From: Anaerolineae bacterium | Lineage (GTDB): Bacteria > Chloroflexota > Anaerolineae > Aggregatilineales > Aggregatilineaceae | Length of the DNA: 64,000 nucleotides | Reading direction: 5' to 3' | Assembly (NCBI GenBank): GCA_023382715.1 | Contig: JAHDWP010000002.1 | Location: forward strand, 1 to 64,000 | In this document: piece after piece, positions 53,287 through 61,911 of the stretch | How positions within the stretch are numbered: position 1 is the stretch's first letter | How the letters are laid out: every line of letters begins with the position of its first letter | Made by a program: the position numbers and the translations under genes | The notes under the pieces: model-generated | What the model saw: the letters and a program-made list of their open reading frames with translations, nothing else | What the model was told of the DNA's origin: nothing | Database searches by the model: none

Positions 53287-53560
53287 GGCATTTGTTGGCA
53301 AGTTGGCAAGTGCGCGCAAAGGCTGTCAGTGACTCGCCTGGCATCGGGCGAGGTAAAGCCGGACAGGTGCGCCTGGCCATATGCCCCGCGATCTCCGCCC
53401 TGGCTCTGCCGGGGAGAGTCCAGGGAAGAGGTCTGCCGCAGCACCAGGGACTTCGGAAGTCGGCTATCTGAGCGGCGCGCGAACGCCCTTATTCTTTGGG
53501 CGCGCGCAAGATTTTCGGCAGCCCGCGCCGCTGTGCAACTTAAGACATTTCCTAAATGAC

Positions 53561-53590
53561 TTGACATCGAACATAGGTTCGGCCTATAAT
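53561..53590 (+). promoter_or_regulatory. lexA promoter with embedded SOS box
   Basis: TTGACA (53561-53566) and TATAAT (53585-53590) with an 18-bp spacer. The perfect palindrome CGAACATAGGTTCG (53568-53581) fills the spacer and matches the GAAC-N4-GTTC LexA box of Gram-positives and Chloroflexota. LexA binding would block RNA polymerase, giving autorepression. Confidence 0.92.
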
Positions 53591-53637
53591 GGAGAGCAAA
53601 ATGCGAACTATTGTGCGAATAGCGCGGAGCGACTCCT

Positions 53638-54318
53638 ATGCAACGACAAACACTCTCAGAACGGCAGAAGAAGATTCTCAAGTTCATCGAGAATTTCCTG
53701 GCCGAACGCGGTTACCCGCCGACCATCCGCGACATTGGCGAGGCGGTTGACATCGCCTCGACCTCGGTGGTCAACTACAATCTCAACAAGCTGGTGGATC
53801 GCGGGTACATCAAGCGCGATCCCAGGGTCTCGCGCGGGTTGTGGCTGGCCAGCCAGGAGCCGCCGAAAGAGCTGCCGGTGGCCTATGCGGACCCCACCGC
53901 TATGTTCCAAATTCCGCTGGTGGGCAAGATCGCGGCCAGCGCCCCGGTGCCCATCCCCGGCGAGGACTTCGGCTACTACTACGACACCGACGACCTGATC
54001 GAGGTGCCGCAGTCCATGATCGGCGCGGCGCATCGCGACGACCTGTTCGCGCTGCGCGTCACCGGCGATTCGATGATTGACGCGATGGTGGCCGACGGCG
54101 ACATCGTCATCCTCAAGCGGCAGAATGTCGCGCACAACGGGGATATGGTGGCGGTCTGGCTGACCGAGCGCGGCGAGACGACGCTCAAGAAATACTTCCA
54201 CGAGGGCAAGAAGGTTCGCCTGCAGCCGGCTAACCCGCTGATGGACCCGATCTACGTGGACGCCGACAAGGTGAGCGTCCAGGGGCGTGTGCTGGCCATT
54301 CTGCGCGCGCTGCACTAG
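53638..54318 (+). CDS. lexA: LexA SOS-response repressor
   Basis: A 226-residue repressor that represses DNA-damage genes and self-cleaves when stimulated by RecA filaments. The N-terminal winged helix is LSERQKKILKFIENFLAERG with PPTIRDIGEAVDIASTSVVN. The linker cleavage region reads VGKIAASAPVPIPGE, so the scissile bond is probably Ala-Ser rather than the usual Ala-Gly. The catalytic Ser lies in VTGDSMIDAMVADGD and the Lys in ERGETTLKKYFHEG. ATG 53638 has GGAG upstream and fits the family start. It is monocistronic, behind its own SOS box. Confidence 0.95.
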   Translation: MQRQTLSERQKKILKFIENFLAERGYPPTIRDIGEAVDIASTSVVNYNLNKLVDRGYIKRDPRVSRGLWLASQEPPKELPVAYADPTAMFQIPLVGKIAASAPVPIPGEDFGYYYDTDDLIEVPQSMIGAAHRDDLFALRVTGDSMIDAMVADGDIVILKRQNVAHNGDMVAVWLTERGETTLKKYFHEGKKVRLQPANPLMDPIYVDADKVSVQGRVLAILRALH

Positions 54319-54489
54319 AACTGCGCCTGCGCCGCGCGCCAGGCCCTTGTCCCGCCAATTCCGGCTCCTCCTCCTCGCTCGCCGTGTAGTCGCTCCGTGC
54401 TGGCTCAGGGGAAGGAGTCAGTGTGTGTTCGGGCGGCAGTGTGCTACATTCTGGGCGGTGATCGGCCTGCATTCAAGGGAGAGTTACTC

Positions 54490-54948
54490 ATGCCCGCTGT
54501 TGGTGAAAAAGCGCCCGATTTCGCCCTGAAGAATCAGAATGGGGAGACCGTCCGCCTGAGCGATTTTCGCGGTCAGAAGGTTGTCCTCTTCGCCTTCCCG
54601 AAGGCGGGCACGTCCGGCTGCACTACTCAGGCGTGCGGCTTTCGCGATCAGTTTCCCCGGATCGAGCTTGCCAATGCCGTCGTGCTGGGCCTCAGCCCGG
54701 ACCAGCCAGGAGATCTGCTCAAGTGGCAACGGGACGAACATCTGCCCTATGACCTGCTCTCCGACCCCGATCACGCTGTGCTGGAAGCGTGGGGTGCCTG
54801 GGGAGAGAAGTCCATGTACGGCAAGACCTACCTGGGCGTGATCCGCTCGCACTGGATCATTGACGAGGAAGGGCGGATTGCGGACGCGCAGATCAAAGTC
54901 AGCCCGGCGGACAGCGTGGCGCGAGCTGTGGCCTTCCTGGGTGAGTAG
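54490..54948 (+). CDS. Peroxiredoxin (BCP/PrxQ type)
   Basis: A 152-residue thiol peroxidase reducing hydrogen and organic peroxides. Features are VGEKAPDFALKNQNGETVRL, the catalytic-loop sequence AGTSGCTTQACGFRDQF with peroxidatic Cys in GCTTQAC and a resolving Cys five residues on, as in PrxQ, then IRSHWIIDEEGRI. The usual Pro before the catalytic loop (x-T-P-G-C) is replaced by Ser (T-S-G-C), a non-standard residue. ATG 54490 follows AAGGGAGAG. Single gene between lexA and the rhomboid gene. Confidence 0.9.
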   Translation: MPAVGEKAPDFALKNQNGETVRLSDFRGQKVVLFAFPKAGTSGCTTQACGFRDQFPRIELANAVVLGLSPDQPGDLLKWQRDEHLPYDLLSDPDHAVLEAWGAWGEKSMYGKTYLGVIRSHWIIDEEGRIADAQIKVSPADSVARAVAFLGE

Positions 54949-55085
54949 CAGGACTCGCCGCGAGAGCGTGTTGTGAACTCCGCACAGGCGCAGCGGGAAG
55001 CATGTAACGCCGCAGCGCATTGGCCCCATCCCGTAGCCTCTCCCCGCCGGCGGAGAAAGGGGCCGGGGGATAGGGGTAGCACGCT

Positions 55086-55889
55086 CTAAGCCGCCATTGT
55101 GTAGACCATCAAAGCCGCCAGCCCCGCCGCATAAGCGACCGTCGCCAGCGCCCAGCGCCCGACCGGGTTTTTGTCCACCACGCTGAACCCGCTCTCGGCA
55201 GTGGGATCGTGCTGGAGCCGGTAGGCCGGCCCGATGAACCAGGCCAGGATGACGCCCCCCACCAGCCCGCCGATGTGCCCGGCGTTGTCAATGCGAAAAC
55301 TGGTCGCTCCTGTCGAGGCGAAGAAGCCCAGCCCCAGGTTGATCAGCATCAGGACGACCAGGTGTGTCAGGTGCTGGCGCCCGGCGGTGCCGTGTAGCTC
55401 GCGGTGCTGATAGAAGTAGACCATCTCCGCGCCGAAGATGGCGAAGATGGCTCCCGACGCGCCCACCGACGGCGCATCGGTGAAGATGAAGCTGGCGAGC
55501 GAGCCGGACAGTCCGCCGAGCAGGTAGATGATGGCGAAGCGGGGCGTGCCAAAGAGCGCCTCCACATCGCGCCCCAGCACGAACAGCGCATAGCTGTTGA
55601 AGATGAGATGCGTCAGGTTCAGGTGCAGGAACATCGAGGTGACCAGGCGATAGTACTCGCCGTCGCGGATCGCCTCGTTGATCTTGGCCCAGTCATTCAG
55701 GAACAGGATCTGCTGGCGGGCGGACAGGCTGAAGAAGTACAGGAAGATGAGCACGATAATGCCCAGCAGCACGTAGGTGAGGCGCGGCTCGGCAACCGTC
55801 ATGCGCACGGCGACACGGCGCGCGCCGGGCGGCTGCGGCGGTTCGGGCACGTCGCTGGGCGGCTGAGAGGGCTGAGGGGAATAGTTCAT
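55086..55889 (-). CDS. Rhomboid-family intramembrane serine protease
   Basis: A 267-residue membrane protein with a proline-rich cytoplasmic N-terminus and about six to seven segments. Catalytic Ser is in SVGASGAIFAIFGAEM (GxSG) and the His in DNAGHIGGLVGGV. The HLNLTHLIFNSYALFVLG segment in TM2 carries the usual His-x4-Asn pattern. I prefer ATG 55889 (AAGGA seven bases upstream) over a longer frame to 55949. Substrates are unknown. Convergent with the peroxiredoxin gene across a C-rich hairpin region. Confidence 0.92.
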   Translation of the reverse strand: MNYSPQPSQPPSDVPEPPQPPGARRVAVRMTVAEPRLTYVLLGIIVLIFLYFFSLSARQQILFLNDWAKINEAIRDGEYYRLVTSMFLHLNLTHLIFNSYALFVLGRDVEALFGTPRFAIIYLLGGLSGSLASFIFTDAPSVGASGAIFAIFGAEMVYFYQHRELHGTAGRQHLTHLVVLMLINLGLGFFASTGATSFRIDNAGHIGGLVGGVILAWFIGPAYRLQHDPTAESGFSVVDKNPVGRWALATVAYAAGLAALMVYTMAA

Positions 55890-56261
55890 CAGGTCGTCCT
55901 TGTGCTCCAGGCGTGAGCCTGGCGTCGCAAGCATGATCGCGCGGCTCATCGCTCAGAACCGGCGTTGCGCCGATCCGGCTTCGAAGCGCTCCTGTAGCAA
56001 ATTGTATCTCAACCCCTGCGTATGCCGCTCGTATTCTGCGTGAGAGTCGTGTTAGAACTCTGGCGGGTGTGTGCAACGCTCGCCAGGAGTTGCGCCTGGG
56101 CGGAAGACCTCACCCTTGTGGGCTATCGGCCCACATCCTGGATCGTGCCCGCTCCGCCTCCCCGGCCCTTTTTCCACGAGAGATACTGTCGGCGAAATGC
56201 GCCCTACGGGGCCGCAGCAGGGCAGCGCCCCTGCGAAACCAGCACGTGCTCCGTTCCGCTC
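55890..56261. other. Intergenic region left of MITE copy 2
   Basis: About 370 bp with short frames only. It contains a C-rich stretch (about 56145-56180) related to the REP-like hairpins. I see no promoter or RNA gene that I could support. Confidence 0.3.
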
Positions 56262-56392
56262 GGGTGCATTCCAGATTGGGGGCAGAATTTAATTCGCCAG
56301 GGGCCGATAAGCACCGGGCCGAAAGAAGATGGCACTAAACTTGACGCTTTTTCCCATGATTGGGAAACTCGCCCCAGATTTGGAATGCACCC
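56262..56392. repeat. MITE-like repeat, copy 2 (131 bp)
   Basis: Same length and sequence family as 48477-48607, with ends GGGTGCATTCCAGATTGGGG and TTTGGAATGCACCC. A possible 3-bp CTC duplication flanks it. It lies about 80 bp upstream of the exported nucleosidase gene. Confidence 0.85.
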
Positions 56393-56471
56393 CTCGAAAA
56401 GTTGCGTTTGCGCTGTTTTCCACTAAACTGGAGGTAGCATGAGGCGTTGCAATGGCTAGAGGAGAAGGGAA

Positions 56472-57428
56472 ATGTTCAGAGAGAAGAGTCTCATTGTCGT
56501 TTCCGTTTTGCTGATCATCCTCTTGGCCGCCGCTCTTGCGCCAGTGAGCGCGGTTTTCGCGCAAGGCCCGGTTGACGTTTGCCTGAACTCGACCCCGCGC
56601 ATCGCGGTCATAAGCGCCTTCAACGCCGAGTTCGAACTCCTGCTGTCTGAGGCGGAGATCGAGGGAATATGCGTGATCGGGAATGTCTCGTATCACATTG
56701 GCACCCTGAGAGGTAACGATGTGATCATGTTCCTTTCCGGCGTTTCGATGGTCAATGCGACCATGACCACGGAAAGGGCGATCAACTATTTCAATGTCGA
56801 GCGAATCGTCTTTTCCGGAATTGCAGGCGGCGTCAACCCTGACCTGCACATCGGCGATGTGGTTGTGCCGATCCAGTACGGCGAATACCTGGAAAGCTAT
56901 TTCGCCAGAGAAGTCAATGGGGTCTTCACTCCCCCCCCTTACTGGACTCCGGAATTCCCCAACTATGGGATGATCTTCCCAAGCTCGGTCGGTGTCATTG
57001 ACCTGGCCGCAGAGCCGGACAGCTACCTTGACCAGTTCTGGTTCCCCGCCGATGCGGAGATGTTCGCGGTCGCTCAACGCCTGATCGTGGACCTGGAACA
57101 GTGCACGCCCGAACAGGTCTGTCTCACCCAGGCCCCGGTTCTCGTTGTCGGCGGGAACGGCGTTTCCGGGCAGTCGTTCGTGGACAATGCGGAGTTCCGC
57201 ACCTATGTCTGGGATACATTCGGCGCGAATGTGCTGGAGATGGAAACTGCCGCTGTCGCGCATGTTGCCCAGTCTCACGCGATTCCCTACCTGGCTTTTC
57301 GCAGCCTTTCTGACCTGGCTGGCGGCGGCCCAGGCGAAAACGAAATCAGGACCTTCTTCCAGTTGGCCGCGGACAATAGCGCCAGGGTACTTCTCACTTT
57401 TCTGGAGGAGTGGGCCAAGACCCACTAA
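56472..57428 (+). CDS. Exported MTA/SAH-nucleosidase-like (PNP/UDP family) protein
   Basis: A 318-residue protein of the nucleoside phosphorylase/nucleosidase fold with an N-terminal signal peptide (about 1-31, VVSVLLIILLAAALAPVSAV). The fold is shown by RIAVISAFNAEFELLLSEAE, NDVIMFLSGVSMVNATMTTE and IVFSGIAGGVNPDLHIGDVV. The ribose/base site is marked by VLEMETAAVAHVAQSHAIPY (Glu pair) and FRSLSDLAGG (catalytic Asp). It would release purine bases from nucleosides outside the cytoplasmic membrane. It precedes a purine-type ABC importer by 41 bp, a sensible release-then-import arrangement. Substrate could be MTA, adenosine or other nucleosides. Confidence 0.85.
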   Translation: MFREKSLIVVSVLLIILLAAALAPVSAVFAQGPVDVCLNSTPRIAVISAFNAEFELLLSEAEIEGICVIGNVSYHIGTLRGNDVIMFLSGVSMVNATMTTERAINYFNVERIVFSGIAGGVNPDLHIGDVVVPIQYGEYLESYFAREVNGVFTPPPYWTPEFPNYGMIFPSSVGVIDLAAEPDSYLDQFWFPADAEMFAVAQRLIVDLEQCTPEQVCLTQAPVLVVGGNGVSGQSFVDNAEFRTYVWDTFGANVLEMETAAVAHVAQSHAIPYLAFRSLSDLAGGGPGENEIRTFFQLAADNSARVLLTFLEEWAKTH

Positions 57429-57469
57429 TTTGTTTGGCGTACAAGTCGAGTTAAAAGGAGCGTATGTAC

Positions 57470-58705
57470 ATGATCAGGAAATTGGCAGTCTTGGCAGTTT
57501 TGGTGGCGATGTTCGCCAGCGGATTCGCATCCGTCATCGCGCAGGACGAATTCATCTTCGGCTCGGTGCTGGTCGGCCCCAAAGATGACCGGGGCTGGAG
57601 CCAGGCCCACTACACCGCCGGGCAGTACGTGGAGAAGAACCTGCCCGGCACCAAGATGATCGTCCTGGAGAGCCTGAACACGGCGGCCCGTCCAGAGACC
57701 ACGCTCGACCAGGTGGTGGAGGACATGGTGGCCCAGGGTGCCCAGCTCATCCTCACCACGTCGGCGGACTTCGAGGTGGACACGACGGTAGTCGCGGAAC
57801 TCTACCCGGATGTCGTCTTCATCAGCGTTTCTGGCGATGACGCCCTGTGGGGCATCGCCCCGGACAACGTGGGCAACATCATGGGCGAGATGGAATACGG
57901 CAAGATGATCGCCGGCTGCGCCGCCGCTCTCAAGACGCAGACGGGCAAGATCGGCTATGTCGGCCCGCTGATTGACCCAGAGACAACCCGCCTGGTGAAC
58001 GCAGCCTATTTGGGAGCGCGCCACTGCTACGAGAACTATCGCGGCATGAGCCCCGATACGCTGGACTTCGCTGTGACCTGGATCGGCTTCTGGTTCAACA
58101 TCCCCGGCTTCACGCTCGACCCGACGGAGGTCTCCAACGCCTTCATTGATAACGGGCGCGATGTGCTGATCTCCGGCATTGACACCACCGAAGCCATTGT
58201 CGTGGCCGGCCAGCGTGCCGCCGAAGGCGCTGCTGTGTGGGCCGTCCCCTACGACTTCGAGGGGGCCTGCGACGAAGCTCCCAGCATCTGCCTGGGCGTG
58301 CCGTACTTCAACTGGGGCCCCTCGTACCTGATGACAGTCAAGGCTGTGCAGGACGGCACCTGGGAAGCATCCTGGGACTGGTTTGGCCCGGACTGGACGG
58401 ACATCAATAACCCTGACACGTCCCATGTCGGCTATCTGTACGGCGATGGCCTGAGCGACGAGGACAAGGCCATGCTCGATGAGTTCATCGCCGGGCTGGC
58501 GGCGGGCGCTCTGGGCGAGGAGGGCGGTCTGCACCTGTGGACTGGTCCACTCAGCTTCCAGGATGGCTCGGTCTTCCTGGAGGAGGGCGAAGTGGCCACC
58601 CTCAAGCAGATCTGGTTCCAGGCGGCCAACGCGGACGACGCCGCCACGCCTGAGGAAGTGACTCCGGCGCAGCTTCTGGCTGGCGTGCAGGGCACGAGCA
58701 AGTAG
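57470..58705 (+). CDS. BMP-family (PnrA-like) purine nucleoside/base-binding protein
   Basis: A 411-residue exported binding protein of the Bmp family. Signal peptide about 1-24 (AVLAVLVAMFASGFASVIAQ), no lipobox. The ligand fold shows GSVLVGPKDDRGWSQAHYTA, then LETLNTAARPE-like and VEDMVAQGAQLILTTSADFE, and NVGNIMGEMEYGKMIAGCAA. ATG 57470 has AAAAGGAG nine bases upstream; an ATG at 57464 is too close. Downstream are one ATPase and two permeases, completing a BmpA-NupABC-like importer. Ligand is inferred as a purine nucleoside or base from the nucleosidase and xpt neighbours. Confidence 0.9.
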   Translation: MIRKLAVLAVLVAMFASGFASVIAQDEFIFGSVLVGPKDDRGWSQAHYTAGQYVEKNLPGTKMIVLESLNTAARPETTLDQVVEDMVAQGAQLILTTSADFEVDTTVVAELYPDVVFISVSGDDALWGIAPDNVGNIMGEMEYGKMIAGCAAALKTQTGKIGYVGPLIDPETTRLVNAAYLGARHCYENYRGMSPDTLDFAVTWIGFWFNIPGFTLDPTEVSNAFIDNGRDVLISGIDTTEAIVVAGQRAAEGAAVWAVPYDFEGACDEAPSICLGVPYFNWGPSYLMTVKAVQDGTWEASWDWFGPDWTDINNPDTSHVGYLYGDGLSDEDKAMLDEFIAGLAAGALGEEGGLHLWTGPLSFQDGSVFLEEGEVATLKQIWFQAANADDAATPEEVTPAQLLAGVQGTSK

Positions 58706-58725
58706 CATTGACCGTGTAGCGCGTG

Positions 58726-58753
58726 GGGAGAGGAGTGTTATCGCTCCTCTCCC
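58726..58753 (+). promoter_or_regulatory. Intercistronic stem-loop after the BMP-protein gene
   Basis: GGGAGAGGAG (58726-58735) pairs perfectly with CTCCTCTCCC (58744-58753), followed by TTAG. A second hairpin CTAGGCGCT/AGCGCCTAG lies at 58837-58857. Confidence 0.75.
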
Positions 58754-58969
58754 TTAGTGTCGGCTGGTGGAAGAGGTCCGTCGTGGTTTCTGGTCGCAGG
58801 GGCATCAAGCGGTCAGCCGCCAACCACGAGAGTCTGCTAGGCGCTTTCAGCGCCTAGCCCCCGGCCTTTTTCCCCGCAAGCAAGGAAAGAGGAGCACTTG
58901 TGCGAGAGACAGCGAGTCTCCTCGCCCCGCTCGCGAGGAAGAGAGAATATATGCGCAGCACGCTCTGGC

Positions 58970-59007
58970 AACCAACGACCCATAACCAATAACCAGCAAC
59001 CAACACC
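58970..59007 (+). repeat. CA-rich degenerate short repeats upstream of the ABC ATPase
   Basis: AACCAACGACCC, ATAACCAATAACCAGC and AACCAACACCC form a series of degenerate 7-mers of the type AACCAAY, ending 12 bp before the ATG at 59019. Confidence 0.6.
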
Positions 59008-59018
59008 CTTCATCTGAG

Positions 59019-60488
59019 ATGCTTATGCGCGTTGAACTGCAACATATCTCCAAGACTTTTGGGCGCGTGCGGGCCAACCAGGACATCTCGCTGACCTTCG
59101 AGGGTGGGCGCATCTACGCCATCCTCGGCGAGAACGGCGCTGGCAAAAGCACGCTGATGAAGATCATGTCCGGCTATCAGTCGGCGGACAGCGGGGCCAT
59201 CCTCGTCAACGACCAGCCGGTCACGCTGAGCGCACCAACCAGCGCCATCGCGCATGGCATCGGGATGCTCTACCAGGACCCGCTCGACTTCCCGCCCTTC
59301 ACCGTGCTGGAGAATTTCATCGCCGGGCGACCGGGCGGCCTGTTCCCGGATAGCGAAAACGCGCGGCGCACCCTGCTGACCCTGGCCGAGCGTTTCGGCT
59401 TCGCCCTTGATCCGGACGCCTATGTGGATATGCTGACCATCGGCGAGCGCCAGCAGCTTGAAATCCTGCGCCTGCTGTCGCTCAACGTGCAGATGCTGGT
59501 GCTCGACGAGCCAACAACGGGCATCAGCGCCGAGCAGAAGAGCGCCCTGTTCAGCGTCCTCAAGTCGTTGGCCCGCGATGAAGGGATGGCCATCATCCTG
59601 GTTTCGCACAAGCTCGAAGACGTGATCGAGCTATGCGATCACGCTTTTGTGCTGCGGCGCGGGCGGCTGGTGGGCGAAAAGACCATCCCGTGCCCGATCA
59701 GCGACCTGGTCGCGCTGATGTTCGGCAAAGTCATCGAGCGTCAGGAGCGCCCGGCGGCGGTCTGCGGCGCGCCGGTGCTCAGCGTTCAAGACCTGCGCAT
59801 GGTCAGCCATCGCCTGACGGTCGAGCACGTCTCGCTGGAAGTGTGCGCCGCCGAGGTGATCGGTTTGGCCGGGCTGGACGGCAGTGGTCAGGCCGAGTTC
59901 ATGCGCGCCTGCACGGGTCTCTATCCGCCAGAGCATGGCGTGATCCACCTTCATGGCCGCGATATGACGCGCACGCCCTATCATGCCTTCAAACAGGCAG
60001 GGGTCGCCTTCCTGCCTGCCGGGCGCATGGAAGAGGGGCTGATCAAAGGCATGACGCTCAGCCAGCACTTCGCGCTGACGCTGCCCAGCCGCGCGCCCTG
60101 GGTCAACTGGATGCGCGCCCGGCGCATGACGGGGGAGCGTATCCAGCATTTCAACGTCAAGGGGCGGCCTGGCAGCCCGATCCAGACGCTCTCCGGCGGC
60201 AACCAGCAACGTTTCGCGCTCTCGCTGCTGCCGCAGAGACTCAGATTGCTGCTGCTGGAGCATCCCACGCGCGGCCTGGATGTGGAGAGCGCCAACTATA
60301 TCTGGGAGCAGCTTCTGACCCGCCGGGCCGATGGCACGGCCATCGTGTTCATTTCCGCCGAGCTGGATGAGATTGTCGCCTACAGCGACCGTATTCTGGT
60401 CTTCTTCGGCGGGCGCGTGACGCTGGTCGAAGACCCAGCCGAGATGTCGGCCAACCGCCTGGGCGAGCTAATCGGAGGGAGGCTGTAG
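59019..60488 (+). CDS. ABC transporter ATPase, duplicated domain (NupA/RbsA-type)
   Basis: A 489-residue ATPase with two tandem nucleotide-binding domains. The first is complete: Walker A GENGAGKST, signature-region LTIGERQQLEILRLL, Walker B MLVLDEPTTGIS. The second has a degenerate Walker A (GLDGSGQAEF, without the lysine), followed by LSGGNQQRFALSLLP and LLLEHPTRGLDVE; this asymmetry is normal for the sugar/nucleoside class. ATG 59019 or 59025 are both possible. It drives import with the two permeases; the next gene starts one base after the stop. Confidence 0.92.
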   Translation: MLMRVELQHISKTFGRVRANQDISLTFEGGRIYAILGENGAGKSTLMKIMSGYQSADSGAILVNDQPVTLSAPTSAIAHGIGMLYQDPLDFPPFTVLENFIAGRPGGLFPDSENARRTLLTLAERFGFALDPDAYVDMLTIGERQQLEILRLLSLNVQMLVLDEPTTGISAEQKSALFSVLKSLARDEGMAIILVSHKLEDVIELCDHAFVLRRGRLVGEKTIPCPISDLVALMFGKVIERQERPAAVCGAPVLSVQDLRMVSHRLTVEHVSLEVCAAEVIGLAGLDGSGQAEFMRACTGLYPPEHGVIHLHGRDMTRTPYHAFKQAGVAFLPAGRMEEGLIKGMTLSQHFALTLPSRAPWVNWMRARRMTGERIQHFNVKGRPGSPIQTLSGGNQQRFALSLLPQRLRLLLLEHPTRGLDVESANYIWEQLLTRRADGTAIVFISAELDEIVAYSDRILVFFGGRVTLVEDPAEMSANRLGELIGGRL

Positions 60489-60489
60489 C

Positions 60490-61671
60490 ATGGCTTCGTC
60501 AACCCGCCAACGCCTGCCTTCCGGTGCGGGCATGACGTGGCGTTACGTGCTCGACTTGTTGCCAGCGATCCTGGCCCCCTTCTTCGGCATCGCGGCGGCC
60601 CTGTTGATCATCGTGCTCATCCTGGAATGGCAGGGCGCCGATCCGCAGGTGGCCTGGAATTACGTCTACGAAGGCACGCTGGAGTCGGCGGCCAAGCGCG
60701 CCGATATGGTGGCTTTCTGGATGCCGCTGGCCATCACCTCGTTCGGCCTGGTGCTGGCGTACACCGCCGGCCTGTGGAATATCGGCGTCGAGGGCCAGAT
60801 CATGATAGGGGCCATCGGCGCGACGTGGGCGGTGCGCCTCTTCGCCGAAAGCAGCAGCCCGCCGCTGGGCCTGCGCCTGGGGCGCGACGGCATCCTGTTC
60901 CTGTGCTTCGTGTTCGCGGCGCTCGCCGGGGCGCTGTGGGCGCTGGTGGCCGCCGTGCTCAAGACGCGCGGCGGCGTCAACGAGATCTTCAGCGGCGTGG
61001 CGCTCAACTTCATCGCCCAGACGTTCAACATGTACCTGATTTCCAACGGCGGCCCCTGGCAGCCGCCCGGCAGCCGGGCCACCGAGACGGCGCGCTTCCC
61101 GGAGAACGCGCGCCTGCCCAGCTTCGAGGAGTACCGGCGGCTCAGCCCCACCACGATCTACATCACTATCGGGGCGTTCGTAGTGGTGGCGCTGATCATG
61201 TACGTCTCGCGCTGGGGCCTGCAGCTTCGCGCCCAGGGCAAGAACCGCAAGTCGGCGTTCCTGCTGGGCGTGCGCACCGACCGCAATGTGCTGGGGGCGA
61301 TGGCCCTCTGCGGCAGCATGGCCGGGCTGGCCGGGGCGTTTCGCGTGCTGGCCCCGGACGTGACCAAGCTCACCGCCACGCCGTCGGGCGGGATCGGCTT
61401 TCTGGCGATCCTGGTCGTGCTGCTGGCGAGCATGTCGGCCATCCTGACGCCGTTTGTCTCGTTCGTGTTCGCCGTGCTGTCGAAAGGCGGCCAGCGGTTG
61501 GAGAGCGGCTTCCAGTGGGATCACGATCTGCTGCTCGACCGCTCGCTGGTGCGCGTGCTGCAGAGCACGATCGTGCTGATGGTCGTGCTGGCCTTCGGCG
61601 CGCGCAACCGTTTCTTCCCGCCACGCAGCGCGCAGCCCGCCGTAGACGATGACGATGTTGACCGGACGTAG
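60490..61671 (+). CDS. ABC nucleoside-type permease 1 (BPD_transp_2, NupB/YufP-like)
   Basis: A 393-residue inner-membrane permease of the branched-chain-amino-acid/ribose/nucleoside class. Segments include FFGIAAALLIIVLILEWQGA and PLAITSFGLVLAYTAGLWNI-GVEGQIMIGAIGATWAV, the latter the diagnostic GxxxGQxxxG element. GVNEIFSGVALNFIAQTFNMYLIS-type and LGVRTDRNVLGAMALCGSMA segments follow, then ILVVLLASMSAILTPF. GGAGG in the previous gene supplies its ribosome site. It heterodimerises with the 62036 permease. Confidence 0.9.
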   Translation: MASSTRQRLPSGAGMTWRYVLDLLPAILAPFFGIAAALLIIVLILEWQGADPQVAWNYVYEGTLESAAKRADMVAFWMPLAITSFGLVLAYTAGLWNIGVEGQIMIGAIGATWAVRLFAESSSPPLGLRLGRDGILFLCFVFAALAGALWALVAAVLKTRGGVNEIFSGVALNFIAQTFNMYLISNGGPWQPPGSRATETARFPENARLPSFEEYRRLSPTTIYITIGAFVVVALIMYVSRWGLQLRAQGKNRKSAFLLGVRTDRNVLGAMALCGSMAGLAGAFRVLAPDVTKLTATPSGGIGFLAILVVLLASMSAILTPFVSFVFAVLSKGGQRLESGFQWDHDLLLDRSLVRVLQSTIVLMVVLAFGARNRFFPPRSAQPAVDDDDVDRT

Positions 61672-61677
61672 CCGCCG

Positions 61678-61911
61678 ATGGCGCGCTGGGAATATCTGAC
61701 GGTGTATCTGTCGGGTGAGCTTGACTTTCCCGACGCGGTTGAGCGGAGCGAGCGCCTGGCCTGGGCGGGCAAGTCGCTCACCCAGCAGCTTAACGAGCGC
61801 GCCGCGCAGGGCTGGGAGATCATTGACCTGCGCTGGCTGGCCGAGATCGAACTGATGGTGACTTTTCGCCGCCCGCTGCCGAACGGGGCGTGCGGGCCTG
61901 AAGGGGAGTGA
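61678..61911 (+). CDS. Small DUF4177-like protein
   Basis: A 77-residue cytoplasmic protein beginning MARWEYLTVYLSGELDF and containing LTQQLNERAAQGWEIIDLRW, the helix plus AQGWEII-strand pattern of DUF4177-type small proteins, function unknown. It starts six bases after the first permease and lies before the second, so it is cotranscribed with the importer. The ribosome site is weak. Occurrence inside a transporter operon could mean a small regulatory subunit, or it may simply be a passenger. Confidence 0.65.
   Translation: MARWEYLTVYLSGELDFPDAVERSERLAWAGKSLTQQLNERAAQGWEIIDLRWLAEIELMVTFRRPLPNGACGPEGE

Noticed and set aside
57425-58708. 427-codon minus-strand frame over the BMP-protein gene
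   Set aside because: It mirrors the exact extent of the plus-strand gene, which has a signal peptide and BMP motifs.
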